Assembly (NCBI GenBank): GCA_937899715.1
Contig: CALCNX010000126.1
Coordinates: forward strand, 1-64,000
From: an uncultured bacterium
GTDB taxonomy: Bacteria > Bacteroidota > Ignavibacteria > Kapaibacteriales > UBA4661
Direction of reading: 5' to 3'
DNA: 64,000 nt
In this document: positions 1 to 11,000 of the stretch, one piece after another
Position numbering within the stretch: the stretch's first letter is position 1
How the letters are laid out: every line of letters begins with the position of its first letter
The notes under the pieces: model-generated
What the model was told of the DNA's origin: nothing
The model's input: only the letters and a program-made list of their open reading frames with translations
The model's database searches: none
Program-made: the position numbers and the translations under genes

Positions 1-2
1 TC

Positions 3-1115
3 AAGAATTCACTCAACACCACCGTTGACCTCATGCCCTTCCAAGAATGTATCGCCGTGCTGCAAGAACTCTCGGCGGGGAACTTCAACGTTACCATGCA
101 GGGCGCATACAAAGGCGATAGTCTCGCCCTCAAGAACGCGCTCAACCAAACGATTGATTCGGTAAGCCAGACGCTTGCGCAGGTCATCGCCGTCGTGGAG
201 CAAGTCTCGCTTGGCGCACAGCAAGTCGCCACAGCCAGCAACGACCTTGCACAAGGTGCACAGCATCAAGCGGCAGCGCTGGAGGAAATCAGCAGTTCCA
301 TGACCGAAATCGGCGCACAAACCAAACTCAACGCCAAGGGTTCGGAGCAAGCAAATATGCTCGTGCAGGAATCCCAGCGCACGGCGGAGCTGGGCACGGC
401 AGAGATGGAACGCCTCACCCAAGCAATGAACGCCATCAGCGACGGCAGCCGGAGCATATCGAAGATTATCAAGGTGATAGACGAAATAGCCTTCCAGACG
501 AATCTTCTGGCACTGAACGCGGCAGTGGAAGCAGCCCGCGCGGGACGGCACGGATTGGGTTTCGCGGTGGTGGCGGAAGAAGTGCGGAACTTGGCGGCAC
601 GAAGCGCGGAGGCAGCCAAAGAAACGGCAGACTTGATAGAGGGTTCGATAGAGAAAGTCCAGAACGGCAATGTGTTAGTCGGGAAGACGGGCGAGGTACT
701 GCACCGCATCGCAGAGAACTCGACGGTGGTGGCGCAGAACGTGGCAGAAATAGCCAGCGCCTCGAAGGAACAATCCACAGCGATAGACCAAATCAGCATT
801 GGTCTGAATCAGATAGATTCGGTCACGCAGCAGAACACGGCGAACACGGAATCAAGCGCGACAGCGGCGGAAGAGTTATCGGCACAAGCGCGGGAGCTTC
901 GGGCACTCATAGCACGTTTCCAACTGAGTAGCAATCATGCGCACATTGCCAGTGGGTATGTAGCGAATGTTACGGCATCAGCAAAACAGCGCTCTGCACC
1001 ACAAGCAAAGCGTTTTGGAGCACAAGCGAACGGCAATGGAAACGGAAATTACACAAGCAGCTCACTGGAACGCCACACTGCTGCGCTGGATAGTTCCGAG
1101 TTTGATAGATACTAA
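3..1115 (+). CDS. Methyl-accepting chemotaxis protein, C-terminal part (5' end outside window)
   Basis: The frame is already open at the left edge, so this is the end of a longer receptor; the internal ATG at 33 is not the true start. The first ~40 visible residues look like the end of a HAMP-type linker (pattern [13 protein letters not shown]). The rest is a long helical, Ala/Gln/Glu-rich signalling domain. The hairpin tip that contacts CheA and CheW is clear at about residues 165-185, with the conserved stretch [16 protein letters not shown] followed by EAARAG. The C-terminus has a variable Gln/Asn/Ser-rich tail and no NWETF-type CheR/CheB docking pentapeptide. It is followed by a hairpin at 1138-1164 and then by a receiver gene. 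No cheA or cheW is in the window, so coupling partners must lie elsewhere. The family is certain; the sensed ligand cannot be inferred. Confidence 0.93.
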   Translation, partial: KNSLNTTVDLMPFQECIAVLQELSAGNFNVTMQGAYKGDSLALKNALNQTIDSVSQTLAQVIAVVEQVSLGAQQVATASNDLAQGAQHQAAALEEISSSMTEIGAQTKLNAKGSEQANMLVQESQRTAELGTAEMERLTQAMNAISDGSRSISKIIKVIDEIAFQTNLLALNAAVEAARAGRHGLGFAVVAEEVRNLAARSAEAAKETADLIEGSIEKVQNGNVLVGKTGEVLHRIAENSTVVAQNVAEIASASKEQSTAIDQISIGLNQIDSVTQQNTANTESSATAAEELSAQARELRALIARFQLSSNHAHIASGYVANVTASAKQRSAPQAKRFGAQANGNGNGNYTSSSLERHTAALDSSEFDRY

Positions 1116-1137
1116 TGTTACTGTTATGATTGGCAAC

Positions 1138-1164
1138 GTAGGGGTGAAAATCCTTCACCCCTAC
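1138..1164 (+). terminator. Hairpin downstream of the chemoreceptor gene, probable terminator
   Basis: A perfect 11-bp stem (GTAGGGGTGAA / TTCACCCCTAC) with a 5-nt loop lies 23 bases after the stop codon. There is no immediate U-run; a T-rich stretch follows about 15 bases later. It may terminate, attenuate, or protect the 3' end. Confidence 0.5.
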
Positions 1165-1211
1165 TGCTTCACAGAGTTGTCTTTTTATATCAACCCTATT
1201 TGCTTGATTAT

Positions 1212-1628
1212 ATGAAAATCCTGATTCTTGAAGACGATCGCCATCTCCTTGATTTGCTGACACGCAACATGATGATGTATGGCGAATGTTATGCCACCGA
1301 TAACGGTGCCGATGCCGTGCGAGTTTTTGACGAGGCAATGACCAGTAACGAACCGTTTGATGTTGCTCTTCTGGATGTGATGCTGCCCGGAATGAGTGGT
1401 TATGAAGTACTGGAATACATTCGCCATATTGAAGCTAAATGGAAACGTGATGGATTGAAAGGAACAAAAGTGATTATGGTAACGGCGTTGAACTCTTCAA
1501 AAAATATTATCCAAGCATTTCGAGAAAACTGCGAAGGATATTTAACCAAGCCATACACCACAGACGAACTCAACGATGTTCTCAATAAGCTAGGCATTTA
1601 CAAGCAACAAGAATTTCAAGCGTCGTAA
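1212..1628 (+). CDS. Stand-alone response regulator receiver (CheY-like)
   Basis: A single receiver domain of about 138 residues fills the whole protein. It opens with the acidic pair (ILEDD), carries the phospho-acceptor Asp in ALLDVMLPGMSG, the Thr of the switch (VTALN), and the conserved Lys in YLTKPY. The ATG at 1212 (MKILILEDD) fits the family start better than the in-frame ATG at 1200. No output domain is present, so it works by protein contact, like CheY or a phosphorelay intermediate. It sits between a chemoreceptor and a receiver-kinase, consistent with one signalling unit, but the partner kinase is not defined by sequence. Confidence 0.9.
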   Translation: MKILILEDDRHLLDLLTRNMMMYGECYATDNGADAVRVFDEAMTSNEPFDVALLDVMLPGMSGYEVLEYIRHIEAKWKRDGLKGTKVIMVTALNSSKNIIQAFRENCEGYLTKPYTTDELNDVLNKLGIYKQQEFQAS

Positions 1629-1702
1629 TGGTAAGTAGAGAAATTGATTCACCACTGCTCTACTAACGGACTCAAGCCAACGCTCAGACGGAGTTACGGA
1701 TT

Positions 1703-2833
1703 ATGAAAAAACATATTCTTTTAGTGGAAGACAACGAGCGCTTACGCTCTAATCTTCTTTTTGTATTGAACAAAGAAGGGTTTGATGCCGTCGGGGCAGT
1801 CAACGGTACGGAGGCACTGGAATTGATTGCAAAAACACCGCCTGACCTTGTTGTATCGGACATTATGATGCCCGATATGGACGGTTATGATCTTGTGAAG
1901 CACTTACGAGAAACCCCAGAAACAATTTCGCTGCCCGTAATTTTTCTCACCGCAAAAACAGCTCCCGAAGAACAGCGAAGCGGTATGCTTTTTGGCGTAG
2001 ATGATTACCTCACCAAGCCGGTGAACATTAACGACTTGCTGGCTACGATAAATGTTCGCTTGGAACGCGCCGAAAAACAAAAAAAAAAATGGATAGCTAA
2101 TCTTAACCATCTTCAAACACATCTGGCATCAATTTTGCCACACGAACTGCGCACTCCTGTTTCCGGTATTATGGGCGCATCCAGTTTTTTGCGAATGAGT
2201 ATGGACAGCTTGGCACGCGAAGACGTAGAAGAATTGCATAGCTGCATTGAGGATTCGGCTGCCCGCCTTGCTCGTATTGCAGAGAATTTTTTGCTGTATG
2301 TGCAATTACAAATTCTCTTAGAAGACCAAGCGAACGAGGAAGAGCCGAACATTGAACGCGAACAATATCGGATGAGCAACGTGCGTGAGTATATCGAAGA
2401 CATTGCGACTTCCGTGGCGAATAAATATAATCGCCTGCCATTGCTGCACTTGACACTGGAAGATGCAACCATCAATTGCAGCCCGGCACATTTTCACAAA
2501 GCGCTCGCCGAAGTCTTAGAAAATGCTTTCCAATTTTCCCCGAAAGAAACCCCGGTAGAAATTGTTTCCGAGAATACGGGTTCAGTATTACTCATCAGCA
2601 TCACCGATTATGGTCGGGGTATCAGCGAGGAGCAAATCGAAACACTCAAGGAATACCCGACGGTATTCAAGCAGTTCGACCGCAGAAAATTTGAACAGCA
2701 AGGCGTAGGTATGGGCTTGGTGTTGGTCTATAACATTTTGAAACTCTATGATGGTACGATGACGATAAAAAGCGAGCTTGGACATTCTACAACTGTCTGC
2801 TTAGAATTTCACCTTGTAGAATCGGGTAAATAA
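1703..2833 (+). CDS. Receiver-histidine kinase hybrid (REC at the N-terminus)
   Basis: Domains run REC (about 1-125), a short Lys-rich coiled linker, HisKA (about 135-205) and HATPase_c (about 255-375). Asp53 in [12 protein letters not shown] is the likely phospho-acceptor and Lys105 (YLTKP) the receiver Lys. The H-box His147 is in LPHELRTP. The ATPase domain shows the N-box (ENAFQFSP), the D-G-G box (DYGRGI) and a G2-type GVGMGL. There are no membrane segments, so it is cytoplasmic. With the receiver in front of the kinase core, the protein probably takes phosphate or a signal from another kinase and adjusts its own kinase activity. The gene ends inside a strong terminator, which makes it the last gene of the first transcription unit. 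Confidence 0.92.
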   Translation: MKKHILLVEDNERLRSNLLFVLNKEGFDAVGAVNGTEALELIAKTPPDLVVSDIMMPDMDGYDLVKHLRETPETISLPVIFLTAKTAPEEQRSGMLFGVDDYLTKPVNINDLLATINVRLERAEKQKKKWIANLNHLQTHLASILPHELRTPVSGIMGASSFLRMSMDSLAREDVEELHSCIEDSAARLARIAENFLLYVQLQILLEDQANEEEPNIEREQYRMSNVREYIEDIATSVANKYNRLPLLHLTLEDATINCSPAHFHKALAEVLENAFQFSPKETPVEIVSENTGSVLLISITDYGRGISEEQIETLKEYPTVFKQFDRRKFEQQGVGMGLVLVYNILKLYDGTMTIKSELGHSTTVCLEFHLVESGK

Positions 2834-2872
2834 CTATAGATTTGGAATCTACAGTTATTACGCTTTTTTTTT
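2829..2872 (+). terminator. Rho-independent terminator overlapping the stop of the hybrid kinase
   Basis: A 14-bp stem with one mismatch (about 2829-2842 against 2846-2859) and a 3-nt loop is followed by nine T residues at 2864-2872. The stop codon TAA (2831-2833) lies in the left arm. Confidence 0.85.
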
Positions 2873-2909
2873 CGTGAATCACCACCACCATTTTTTGGAG
2901 AGTTTTGTT

Positions 2910-4691
2910 ATGACAAATTCAACATCGAATTTGCCACTAGGCACCGCTGAGATGAGTAAGGAAATATTTCTGAAACAGCAACAGGAATATTTTCCAAAAC
3001 TCCATCGGATTTTCAGTATTCTGCTTGCCGCAGAATGTATTGTTGCGATTGTAATAGCTTTGGCATGGACTTCCCACACGTGGGTCGCTGTCGAGATACC
3101 ACATTATCTCAGTATTACGATACTGACTTCTCTGGCATCGGCACTTATACCAATTGGGCTGATAACCATGAAGCCATTTGCGCCTGTTACGTTTCACGCT
3201 ATTGCCGTGGGACAAATGCTGTTCTCAAGTATATTTATTTTTCTGAGTGGCGGACGCATCGAAGCCCACTTCCACATTTTTGCATCGCTGGCATTTTTAT
3301 CGGCGTATCATGATTGGAAAATCTTGCTAACCGCAACTCTGGTCGTAGTGGCAGACCATCTCTTACGAGGAATTTTGCTGCCGATGTCCATTTTCTGTGT
3401 ACGCGAGCCTAGTTTCTTGCGTGCATTGGAGCATGGCGGCTATGTGGTTTTTGAAGACATCATTCTCTTTTGGTCATGTGCTCTGGCGCTCCGCAGTCGG
3501 CATGAACAAGCAAATATTCTTGCCGAAAGCAGAGAACAAGCAATTATTCTGCAGCAAACACAGGAAGAACACCGAAAAAGCCAAGAAATTATTCGTCGGC
3601 AGGAACAGAGCAGTATTGAAGACCTGCGAAAGCATCAACAATATCTCGAAGAAAGTGCCGGGCAGATACTTCAGGCTCTTCAGAGTTTTGCGCTGGGTGA
3701 TTTGACCGTGCGTGTGTCCGATAACTCTACCGAAACATTTGGCAAAATTTATGAGGGATTCAACAAAAGTATCCATTCGGTTGCAAAATTAGTTCACGAG
3801 TTAAGCACCAGTATTAGCCAGACCGTCAATGTAGCATCCATGCTCAATTCTGCTTCCGAGCAAATGGCGGCGACCAGCCAAGAACAAGCCGCGCAAATAA
3901 CGCAACTGGCTTCTGCCGCCGAGGAAATGTCCCGAAGCGTGAGCGAGGCGGCGCATAACGCCGACAAAGTAAATGACATTATGCTGCGTACCGGCAATGG
4001 TGCAGAACAAGGAGCACAGGTCGTTCAAACGGCAATGAGCAAAATGCAGGAAATTGCGCAGGTGGTAACGAATGCTTCGGCGGTCGTAGAAAAGCTGGGA
4101 AGCTCCAGCGCCGAGATCGGTGCGATTGTACAAGTGATTGATGAAATTGCAGACCAAACAAATTTGCTGGCATTAAATGCGGCTATTGAGGCGGCACGCG
4201 CTGGCGACCAAGGACGAGGTTTCGCCGTTGTTGCCGATGAGGTACGGAAACTCGCCGAACGCACAGCGCAAGCGACGAAACAAATCAGCCAGACTATCCA
4301 GCAAATCCAACGCGACACCGCACAAGCAGTGGACGGCATGAAAAGAGGCGATAGCGAAGTTCAAGCCGGTGTTACGCTTGCGCAGCAAGCAGGTACGGCA
4401 CTGGAAAATATCGTCAGCAATACATACCAAGCCACAGCCATGGTACAAGCCACAGCAAACGCTATACGCCAGCAAGCCTCATCCTCCGAAGAAATTGCTA
4501 AAAGCGTGGAACACCTTTCGGTTGCAGCACAAGAAACCAGCACGACTCTCACCGATGTTGCACGCTCTTCGGAGCACCTGCACGACTTAACGGGCACATT
4601 GCAAGAATTAGTTGGCGGTTTTACCGTTCATGATGAACAGATTTCTCTAAAAAAACAGCCGCTTGTTGGCAATAAACTGCTACACAGTTGA
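2910..4691 (+). CDS. Membrane chemoreceptor with polytopic N-terminal sensor
   Basis: 593 residues from the ATG at 2910, chosen because GGAG (2897-2900) precedes it at good spacing. The in-frame GTG at 2874 would add an unlikely His-rich start inside the terminator T-run region. The N-terminal ~200 residues form five or six hydrophobic helices with only short loops, unlike the usual two-helix receptor with a periplasmic domain. They contain the patterns [11 protein letters not shown] and SAYHDW. A coiled linker and a HAMP-like segment follow, then a complete signalling domain with the tip [16 protein letters not shown] and [20 protein letters not shown]. There is no C-terminal pentapeptide. 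The His and acidic residues near the membrane may bind a metal, haem or hydrophobic ligand, but that is inference. Confidence 0.92.
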   Translation: MTNSTSNLPLGTAEMSKEIFLKQQQEYFPKLHRIFSILLAAECIVAIVIALAWTSHTWVAVEIPHYLSITILTSLASALIPIGLITMKPFAPVTFHAIAVGQMLFSSIFIFLSGGRIEAHFHIFASLAFLSAYHDWKILLTATLVVVADHLLRGILLPMSIFCVREPSFLRALEHGGYVVFEDIILFWSCALALRSRHEQANILAESREQAIILQQTQEEHRKSQEIIRRQEQSSIEDLRKHQQYLEESAGQILQALQSFALGDLTVRVSDNSTETFGKIYEGFNKSIHSVAKLVHELSTSISQTVNVASMLNSASEQMAATSQEQAAQITQLASAAEEMSRSVSEAAHNADKVNDIMLRTGNGAEQGAQVVQTAMSKMQEIAQVVTNASAVVEKLGSSSAEIGAIVQVIDEIADQTNLLALNAAIEAARAGDQGRGFAVVADEVRKLAERTAQATKQISQTIQQIQRDTAQAVDGMKRGDSEVQAGVTLAQQAGTALENIVSNTYQATAMVQATANAIRQQASSSEEIAKSVEHLSVAAQETSTTLTDVARSSEHLHDLTGTLQELVGGFTVHDEQISLKKQPLVGNKLLHS

Positions 4692-4741
4692 TGTACTCAA
4701 ACTAAAAATATCTTTGCAATACAGCTATAAACTAACGATAG

Positions 4742-4789
4742 AAGAGGGTAAATCCCGTTATTGTCAAATCGAAAAGATTTACCCTCTTT
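4742..4789 (+). terminator. Hairpin downstream of the second chemoreceptor
   Basis: A perfect 13-bp stem (AAGAGGGTAAATC / GATTTACCCTCTT) closes a 21-nt loop. It is followed by a short T-rich stretch and lies 50 bases past the stop codon. Probable intrinsic terminator with a weak U-tract. Confidence 0.65.
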
Positions 4790-4831
4790 ATTGAAGTTCT
4801 TCTTTATCACTTTATACCAAAAGGATTTATT

Positions 4832-5212
4832 ATGGACAGCACATCGGATGTTTTTATTGTTGACGACAATGAGTTAGTACGAACTGGTATTGTTCGTATG
4901 CTCGAAAACGAAAATTATACCGTGAAAGCGTTTAATAACCCACGGCAATTTATTGCGGAACTTTTTGCCACCAAGATCCTGCCCCGCCTTATTATCAGCG
5001 ATTACGATATGGAAGGCATGAATGGCATTGATATTATTCAAACGCTTAAAAGTTCGCCCACGCACAAGCAACTACCAATCCTTATGGTGAGCGCACAAAT
5101 TAAACCTGAAATTTCTGCAAAAGCAAAACAGCTCGGCGCTGTAGATTGGATAAAAAAATCTGCAATAGGGAATGATTTAATTCCCGCCGTTCAACGATAT
5201 ATGTTGAAATAA
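4832..5212 (+). CDS. Stand-alone response regulator receiver
   Basis: A 126-residue single receiver domain. The acidic pair is in FIVDDNE, the phospho-acceptor Asp in IISDYDMEGMNG, and the conserved Lys in VDWIKKSA; the usual Pro after the Lys is replaced, which is common in CheY-like regulators that dock on proteins. No DNA-binding or enzymatic output is attached. It lies between the membrane chemoreceptor and a multi-PAS histidine kinase, which may be its donor. Confidence 0.9.
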   Translation: MDSTSDVFIVDDNELVRTGIVRMLENENYTVKAFNNPRQFIAELFATKILPRLIISDYDMEGMNGIDIIQTLKSSPTHKQLPILMVSAQIKPEISAKAKQLGAVDWIKKSAIGNDLIPAVQRYMLK

Positions 5213-5347
5213 TTTTTCTCTCGTTCAGACGCTTCGGTTATCCACGCTATTTTCGATTTCTTGCGCTGTTCACGCTATTATTTATCGAGTTTGAGTACCG
5301 ATTACACTCAAGCTGTATTTGAGTTCGGATTCATCAGGGAAAACATC

Positions 5348-7717
5348 ATGAGTTTGTCACCGATGTCTATATCGCCATCTGCTTCGGCACAACGCTTGGA
5401 GGCGGTTTTTGCTTCTACCGATGCTAATGGAACATCTTCACCAAACGGTATTGGCAGCCTTGAGGCTGCTTTATCGCCCAATACTGCCATGCTTCTAGCC
5501 CGTTCATTGCAGTACGTCAGCGATGCCGTCAAACTCATTCACCACGACAACGGGCAGTTTACCTACCATTACCTCAATCAAGCGGCACAGAAGGACTTCC
5601 AAGAACTGGGTTTTCAGCCGGAAGTTTTTTTGCATAGTACGCCCATGGAGTGCTTCCCGTCTGCGCAAGCGCAAGAACTTGTCGAATCGTATTCTAAAGT
5701 TATTGCAGCAAAATGTGAACAAATATTTTTAATTACCTTCAAAAGTCCAACGGGTAACTCACATTTATACCAGCGTCGCCTAATACCACTACCAAACGAA
5801 TTGGGAGAGATACCGTTTATTGTCTCCATTATGCAGGATATTACTGCCGAACGTGCTATCGACGAACAGCAGCAACGTATGGCACTGGTGCTTGAAAATG
5901 CGCCGGGCATTTTGATGCTTGCCAACACCTCTTCCATCTACTTTTTTAATTCCAGCGCACAGCAAAGTTTAGAAATTCAGAATATTCAAGACCGTACATT
6001 TACGCCCCACGACTTTTTTGATGACCCGAATATTGTTGACGATGTTATTATACCCGCCATTCATGCGAACAATTCGTGGAAAGGCGACTGCACAATGCGA
6101 GCACTGTCTGGTCGAACCTTCCCTGCTTCAGTAGTTATCATCGGGCATCAAAACAAAGAAGAAGATATTGAAGAATATGTCTTTATTTGCATTGACAGAA
6201 GCGAGCAAAAAGCCGTTCAGCAGCGATTGATTGAAAGCGAGCGTTTAGCACGACTCATCATTGAGAATGTGCAACAATATGCTTTCATTCAGTTGGACAA
6301 TTATGGTACGATTATATCGTGGAATCACGGAGCAGAGCGCATCTTTGAGTATGATGCCGATGCGATGATTGGTAGACACGTGGGGATATTAGAGCCAATC
6401 TCTGATGAGTCAGGTAGAATTGGCGGCTTTACAGGCAGTTTCTTAACACCAGCTCTTAATACAGGAGAATTGTACTTTGAGAGCCGTCGTATTTCGTCAT
6501 CGGGACGAATTTTTTATACCGAAAATACGTTGACTACGTTGTATGACTACTTGGGACGGCACATCGGCTTTTCTCTGATTGTCCATGATGTTTCCGAACT
6601 ACGGCGCATGAGAGAAGAGCTTCGTCGTAAGCGCCGCGAGGCAGATATTTTTATCGAAAACTCGGCGGATATCATTACCCGTTTCAATCCGCAAAAGGTA
6701 TGTGTATTTGTCAATCGAATAGCAGAATCAATATTTAATACATCCCGCTCCAGCTTTGTGGGACTTTCCATTGAGACCATGATGGAATCCAATCCCGATA
6801 TGAAAAAAGTGAATCATCTTTTAGATCGGGTTATTGAGTCGGGAACAGAAGCCCACACTCGTGGTAGTTATGACACACCACAAGGAAAACTTACCTTTGC
6901 GCTTCAAGCAGTGCCGGAATTTGACGCTCAAAATCGCTTAGAAACGATAGTTGTCATTGCATCTAACATTACGACTGAAATCACGGCGCAGGAACTTCTG
7001 CTTCAAACACTTGCCGAAGCAAAAGATTTGCAAGAATTCAAGATGCGCTTCCAAAAAGTCATCTCGCACGAATTGCGCACCCCATTGGCTGGCGTAAAGA
7101 TGTCAGCAGACATTGTGGAGCGCTATTTAGATAGTCTCACACCCGCAGAATTTCTCTACCACACCAAAGAAATTAACGCTTCTGTCCGCGAAATTGAGAC
7201 CTTGCTGGACAATATGCTCGTAACGATGAAGGTGGAAACGCAAACCCTCAAAACGAATTTTGCCCCAAATGATATTATTGAGATTTGTCGGCAAGAAATA
7301 GACACGCTGCGCCGTTATCACCGCAACACCCGCATCATAGAATTTGCCTCTTCCAGTGAGCATTTATCAGTCGTTCTCGACAAATATCTCGTTCACATTA
7401 TTCTGCGTAATATTCTCACAAATGCTATCAATTATTCCGATAAAGCCTCAGTAATTTACGTGTGGGCTGGAATGCTGCATGGCAAAGTATGTATTACCGT
7501 CCACGATAACGGTATTGGCATTCTTGCAGAGGATGTTGCATCCGTCGCGGAGCCATTCTTTCGTGGAAAAAATGCTGAGAACACGCCCGGTATCGGCATG
7601 GGACTATTCGTTGCCCAGCACTGCGTGGAGCTTCACGAAGGCACAATGGATATTCAAAGCACACCCAACAAAGAAACCACTGTTACAATCATGCTGCCAC
7701 TGCTTAACAAAGAATAA
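5348..7717 (+). CDS. Cytoplasmic multi-PAS sensor histidine kinase
   Basis: 789 residues from the ATG at about 5348 (an upstream in-frame TTG at 5261 is less likely). Four PAS-type segments can be seen at about residues 50-170, 175-295, 300-425 and 430-560, several ending in the typical D-I/V-T/S-E pattern. A HisKA domain follows with His574 in ISHELRTPLAG. The HATPase_c domain has the N-box (NILTNAINYS), DNGIGI and the G2-type GIGMGL. No transmembrane helix is present. The several PAS units suggest sensing of redox state, light, oxygen or small ligands, but no cofactor-binding signature is decisive. The kinase lacks an attached receiver, and the nearest candidate target is the receiver just upstream. 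Confidence 0.93.
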   Translation: MSLSPMSISPSASAQRLEAVFASTDANGTSSPNGIGSLEAALSPNTAMLLARSLQYVSDAVKLIHHDNGQFTYHYLNQAAQKDFQELGFQPEVFLHSTPMECFPSAQAQELVESYSKVIAAKCEQIFLITFKSPTGNSHLYQRRLIPLPNELGEIPFIVSIMQDITAERAIDEQQQRMALVLENAPGILMLANTSSIYFFNSSAQQSLEIQNIQDRTFTPHDFFDDPNIVDDVIIPAIHANNSWKGDCTMRALSGRTFPASVVIIGHQNKEEDIEEYVFICIDRSEQKAVQQRLIESERLARLIIENVQQYAFIQLDNYGTIISWNHGAERIFEYDADAMIGRHVGILEPISDESGRIGGFTGSFLTPALNTGELYFESRRISSSGRIFYTENTLTTLYDYLGRHIGFSLIVHDVSELRRMREELRRKRREADIFIENSADIITRFNPQKVCVFVNRIAESIFNTSRSSFVGLSIETMMESNPDMKKVNHLLDRVIESGTEAHTRGSYDTPQGKLTFALQAVPEFDAQNRLETIVVIASNITTEITAQELLLQTLAEAKDLQEFKMRFQKVISHELRTPLAGVKMSADIVERYLDSLTPAEFLYHTKEINASVREIETLLDNMLVTMKVETQTLKTNFAPNDIIEICRQEIDTLRRYHRNTRIIEFASSSEHLSVVLDKYLVHIILRNILTNAINYSDKASVIYVWAGMLHGKVCITVHDNGIGILAEDVASVAEPFFRGKNAENTPGIGMGLFVAQHCVELHEGTMDIQSTPNKETTVTIMLPLLNKE

Positions 7718-8020
7718 CACTTTTTTGAACGTGGTACACCAAACAGTATAGACAGTATAGGAAATAGAACCATGAAGTTCTATTGTACTACTCCTTTTAT
7801 GACGGTATAAAATTGCTTGGTAAATTCCTATTTTACCGTATCTTGAAACTGACCTCTCTGTTTCAACTCGAACGGGCACCACCAGTCCAATCATCACGCA
7901 ATATAGAAAATAGGTTATCTGTCGTTTTCTACGCTCTTGTCATCATGCACTTTTCAGTGCTTGACTTCAAGTATATTCACGTGAATTATAGTATCGTATC
8001 AACTCAATCGGGGCAGCACT
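7718..8020. other. Intergenic region upstream of the T9SS surface protein
   Basis: About 300 bases without a convincing gene. It holds a small hairpin (AATAGAAC / GTTCTATT, 7763-7784), perhaps the end of the kinase transcript, and a perfect 12-bp palindrome ATTCACGTGAAT at 7975-7986, about 35 bases before the ATG at 8021. The palindrome could be a regulator site. I see no clear Shine-Dalgarno sequence before the next gene. Confidence 0.5.
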
Positions 8021-11000
8021 ATGTTGAAACAGTTTTCTACCTTCATTTTCTTATTTTTAGCGATAGCTCTTGCAAACAGCCAGGCGCAAACATACACCTA
8101 TAACACCGGCACTACATGGCAAAACTCCACTGTCAATGGCACATGGACACAAGGTGGCGGCGCGACAGGCTATCCGGGAGTCAGCGCAAATAACGGTGAT
8201 GTAACGCTCTCGCCATCATCAGCACTTACCTTTACCGATGCTCCGCCCGTATTTGCTATCTCGTCGCTGACAATGAGCGGTACGCAGCCTGTCACACTAG
8301 GTCTTGGTACGCTGACAATCACGAATGCGTTCACACTCAATGCAGGCGCAACGCTCAATATCCCTGCGGGCACGACGGTTGTAGTGAATGGCACTTCTAC
8401 TATTGCTGGGACGATTAACTTACAAACTGCAACGAGCAAAATAATCTTCAATGGTGCTGTCACCCAAAGCGGATCGGGAGTGATTACTGCGGCAGCGGCA
8501 GGTTCCACCGTGCAACTAGGCGCGTCGGTAACTTCCCTTTCGGGCACTCTTTTTCAAAATCCTTTCGGGGGCAGAATTCAAACCGGAGGAGCAGTCACGC
8601 TGACGGCAAATTTAACCATCGGTGCGGCAGGTATTGTGAGTTTATCGGGGAATCTCACCCTGAATCCCAGCGTTACCCTCACGGTGAATAATACTGCGGC
8701 TATGACAACCGTATTCCCCGGAGCCGGCACACTGCAGGGCACGGACGGAACATCGGTAATTAGTTTTGCGACCGGTCCGACGGTTCTGCAAGGAACACGA
8801 TTTGGAAATCCTTTTAACGGAAGGCTTAATACGTCCACTGCCGGAGCTTCTTCCTTGACGGGCGCTTTCACTCTGGGGGCAACGGGTATTCTGAACCTGG
8901 GTCAGCAACTAAATCCCGCCGCAGGCACAACAATTATCTTGAACAATACTGCTGCAAATTCTCTTACGGGAGTAGCAACGGGAAAAATTAACATCATCAA
9001 TACGGTGATTGTGAATCTTGGTGTCGGCTTCAATAATGGGGTTCTGGACGGTGACCGCTTTTTGAATCCCATCACTGGCGCACTCAACACCGCAAGCAGC
9101 CTGACTGCCACCGGAACAGCCACACCGATTTTACAATTCAATAATACCAACGGCGTTTTCAATATCACCGGCACGCTGACGATTGCTTCGGGTAAAACGA
9201 TTTTTATGAATAACACCGCAGCAGGTTCTCTGCCGGGGACAGGACAATTTGCTGCGACAGATAACACCTCTATTCTTCGATTTGTCGCTTCGGCGAATGG
9301 CGGAAATGTTTCGGGCAATATATTTTCAAACCCATGGAACGGTCGGCTTCGACTGGATGGTGCTCTGCAATTAGGCACAACGCTTGGTGCGGTGGGCAGC
9401 TCCATTTTTAATGCGGGTCCAAATGCCATTTTTGATTTGGCGGGAGTTTTAACGGTGAACGATAGTCTTGCACTGAATTGCACACAAAGCGTTGCATCTG
9501 CCTTCCAAGGCGGCACAAGTTTTATCACTGCCTTAGCTGGAGGTCCCAGCACGGGTGCTCCCGGTCCCGGGGGGCGTGTTTCTGTCGGCGCAGGCACCTT
9601 CAACAACATCCTTCCCGAATCACGCTTGGGAACAGGCACGGCGTGGGCAAATGGAAATCTTTTTGTACTCGGTTCATCTATTTTGAATGCGAACTATACT
9701 ATCAATAACGGAGCATTTTTATTCTTGAATCCGGGTTCAGTGCTGACGGTCGCGGCGACGCGAACACTTACGCTGAGTGGTCGTCTCTTGGGCACGGGGC
9801 AAATAAATGGTCAGGATAACACGGCTATCATTTCTTTGAGCGCCACCTTTTCCTTTGGCAACCCTTCTTCGCCGAATATTCCCGGCGCAAACCTCGGAAC
9901 GCCCATTTTCGATGGACGGTTGAATATCGTGCAAGCACGCACCCTCACGGGCAGTCTTCGCATGGGCGTAAATTCAATTTACGGCAATGCAACCTTTACC
10001 ACAACCGTCAACACGCCCGACACACTGTACCTCAATCCTACGGCATCCACCGGACTAAGCGGCACGGGCACATTTGTCGGTACAGGCACACTGAACTTCG
10101 GCAACGCTGCGCTTAATAATACTTTCCCCACAACAAATGTTCCGAGCGGCACAGCTCCCGCGAACTTTGGCGGGCGAATCATTCTTGGCAACGGGGTGAA
10201 TTTTGCGGCGAACTATAATGTTCTTAACTCCACCCTCCTCCAAGTCAACGGCACAAGTACAGTCAATACCGGAGTTACACTCACGTTTACAAACACTGCC
10301 ACTAACACGCTCAGTGGTACAGGAGTCTTACAAGCACAATCCGCAACAAGCGTTATTACCTTTGCCGCAGGAGCGAACGGCGGAACGGTGCCGGGTGCAA
10401 ACATTGCGACGGGCTATGTGGGACAACTAACCACCGCAGGGGCAATGAACTTGGCAGGAAATCTGAATATGGGCGCAACAAGTGTTCTCAATCTTGGTGG
10501 CAATCTCACTCTCAGTCCAACCTCGCAAGTAACGCTGGGCATGAGTTCTGTGCCGACAACCGCGCTTACAGGCGCAGGTTTGATTGTTGGGCAGCCCACA
10601 GTGGCAGGCACTCCTGAGATTGTTCTTGCCAATGGCGCACTAACAGGGCAAGTGCCGGGCGTGGCAAAAATTTCTACGGGAGCAGGCGCGGCGCAGTTTG
10701 GCGGTCGTCTCACTATTGGGACGGGGTACGCAATTACTTCTAATACTGCCATCAACCAACCTGCAATTTTGAACATTCAGTCGGGGGCACAACTGACAGT
10801 CAATGCAGGCATGACACTCTCCCTCAACACAACCAACGCTCCCGCGACGGGCACAGGCACGGGAACAATTCAAGGGCAAAACAACACCGCAATCGTTTCA
10901 CTTGGGAATGGCTTTAATGGCGGCACTGTGCCGGGGGCGCTTTTTGCATCGCCGTTTGCGGGGCAAATGGTGATTCCGTCGGGCGGTCTTACCCAAACGG

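Noticed and set aside
2874..2909. Upstream GTG start giving a His-rich N-terminus (MNHHHH) for the second chemoreceptor
   Set aside because: It lies in the terminator tail and lacks a Shine-Dalgarno sequence; GGAG precedes the ATG at 2910.
7975..7986. ATTCACGTGAAT as a parS centromere site
   Set aside because: Only the central ten bases match parS; the outer bases differ. The site lies far from parAB and in a promoter region, so a regulator site or chance is likelier.
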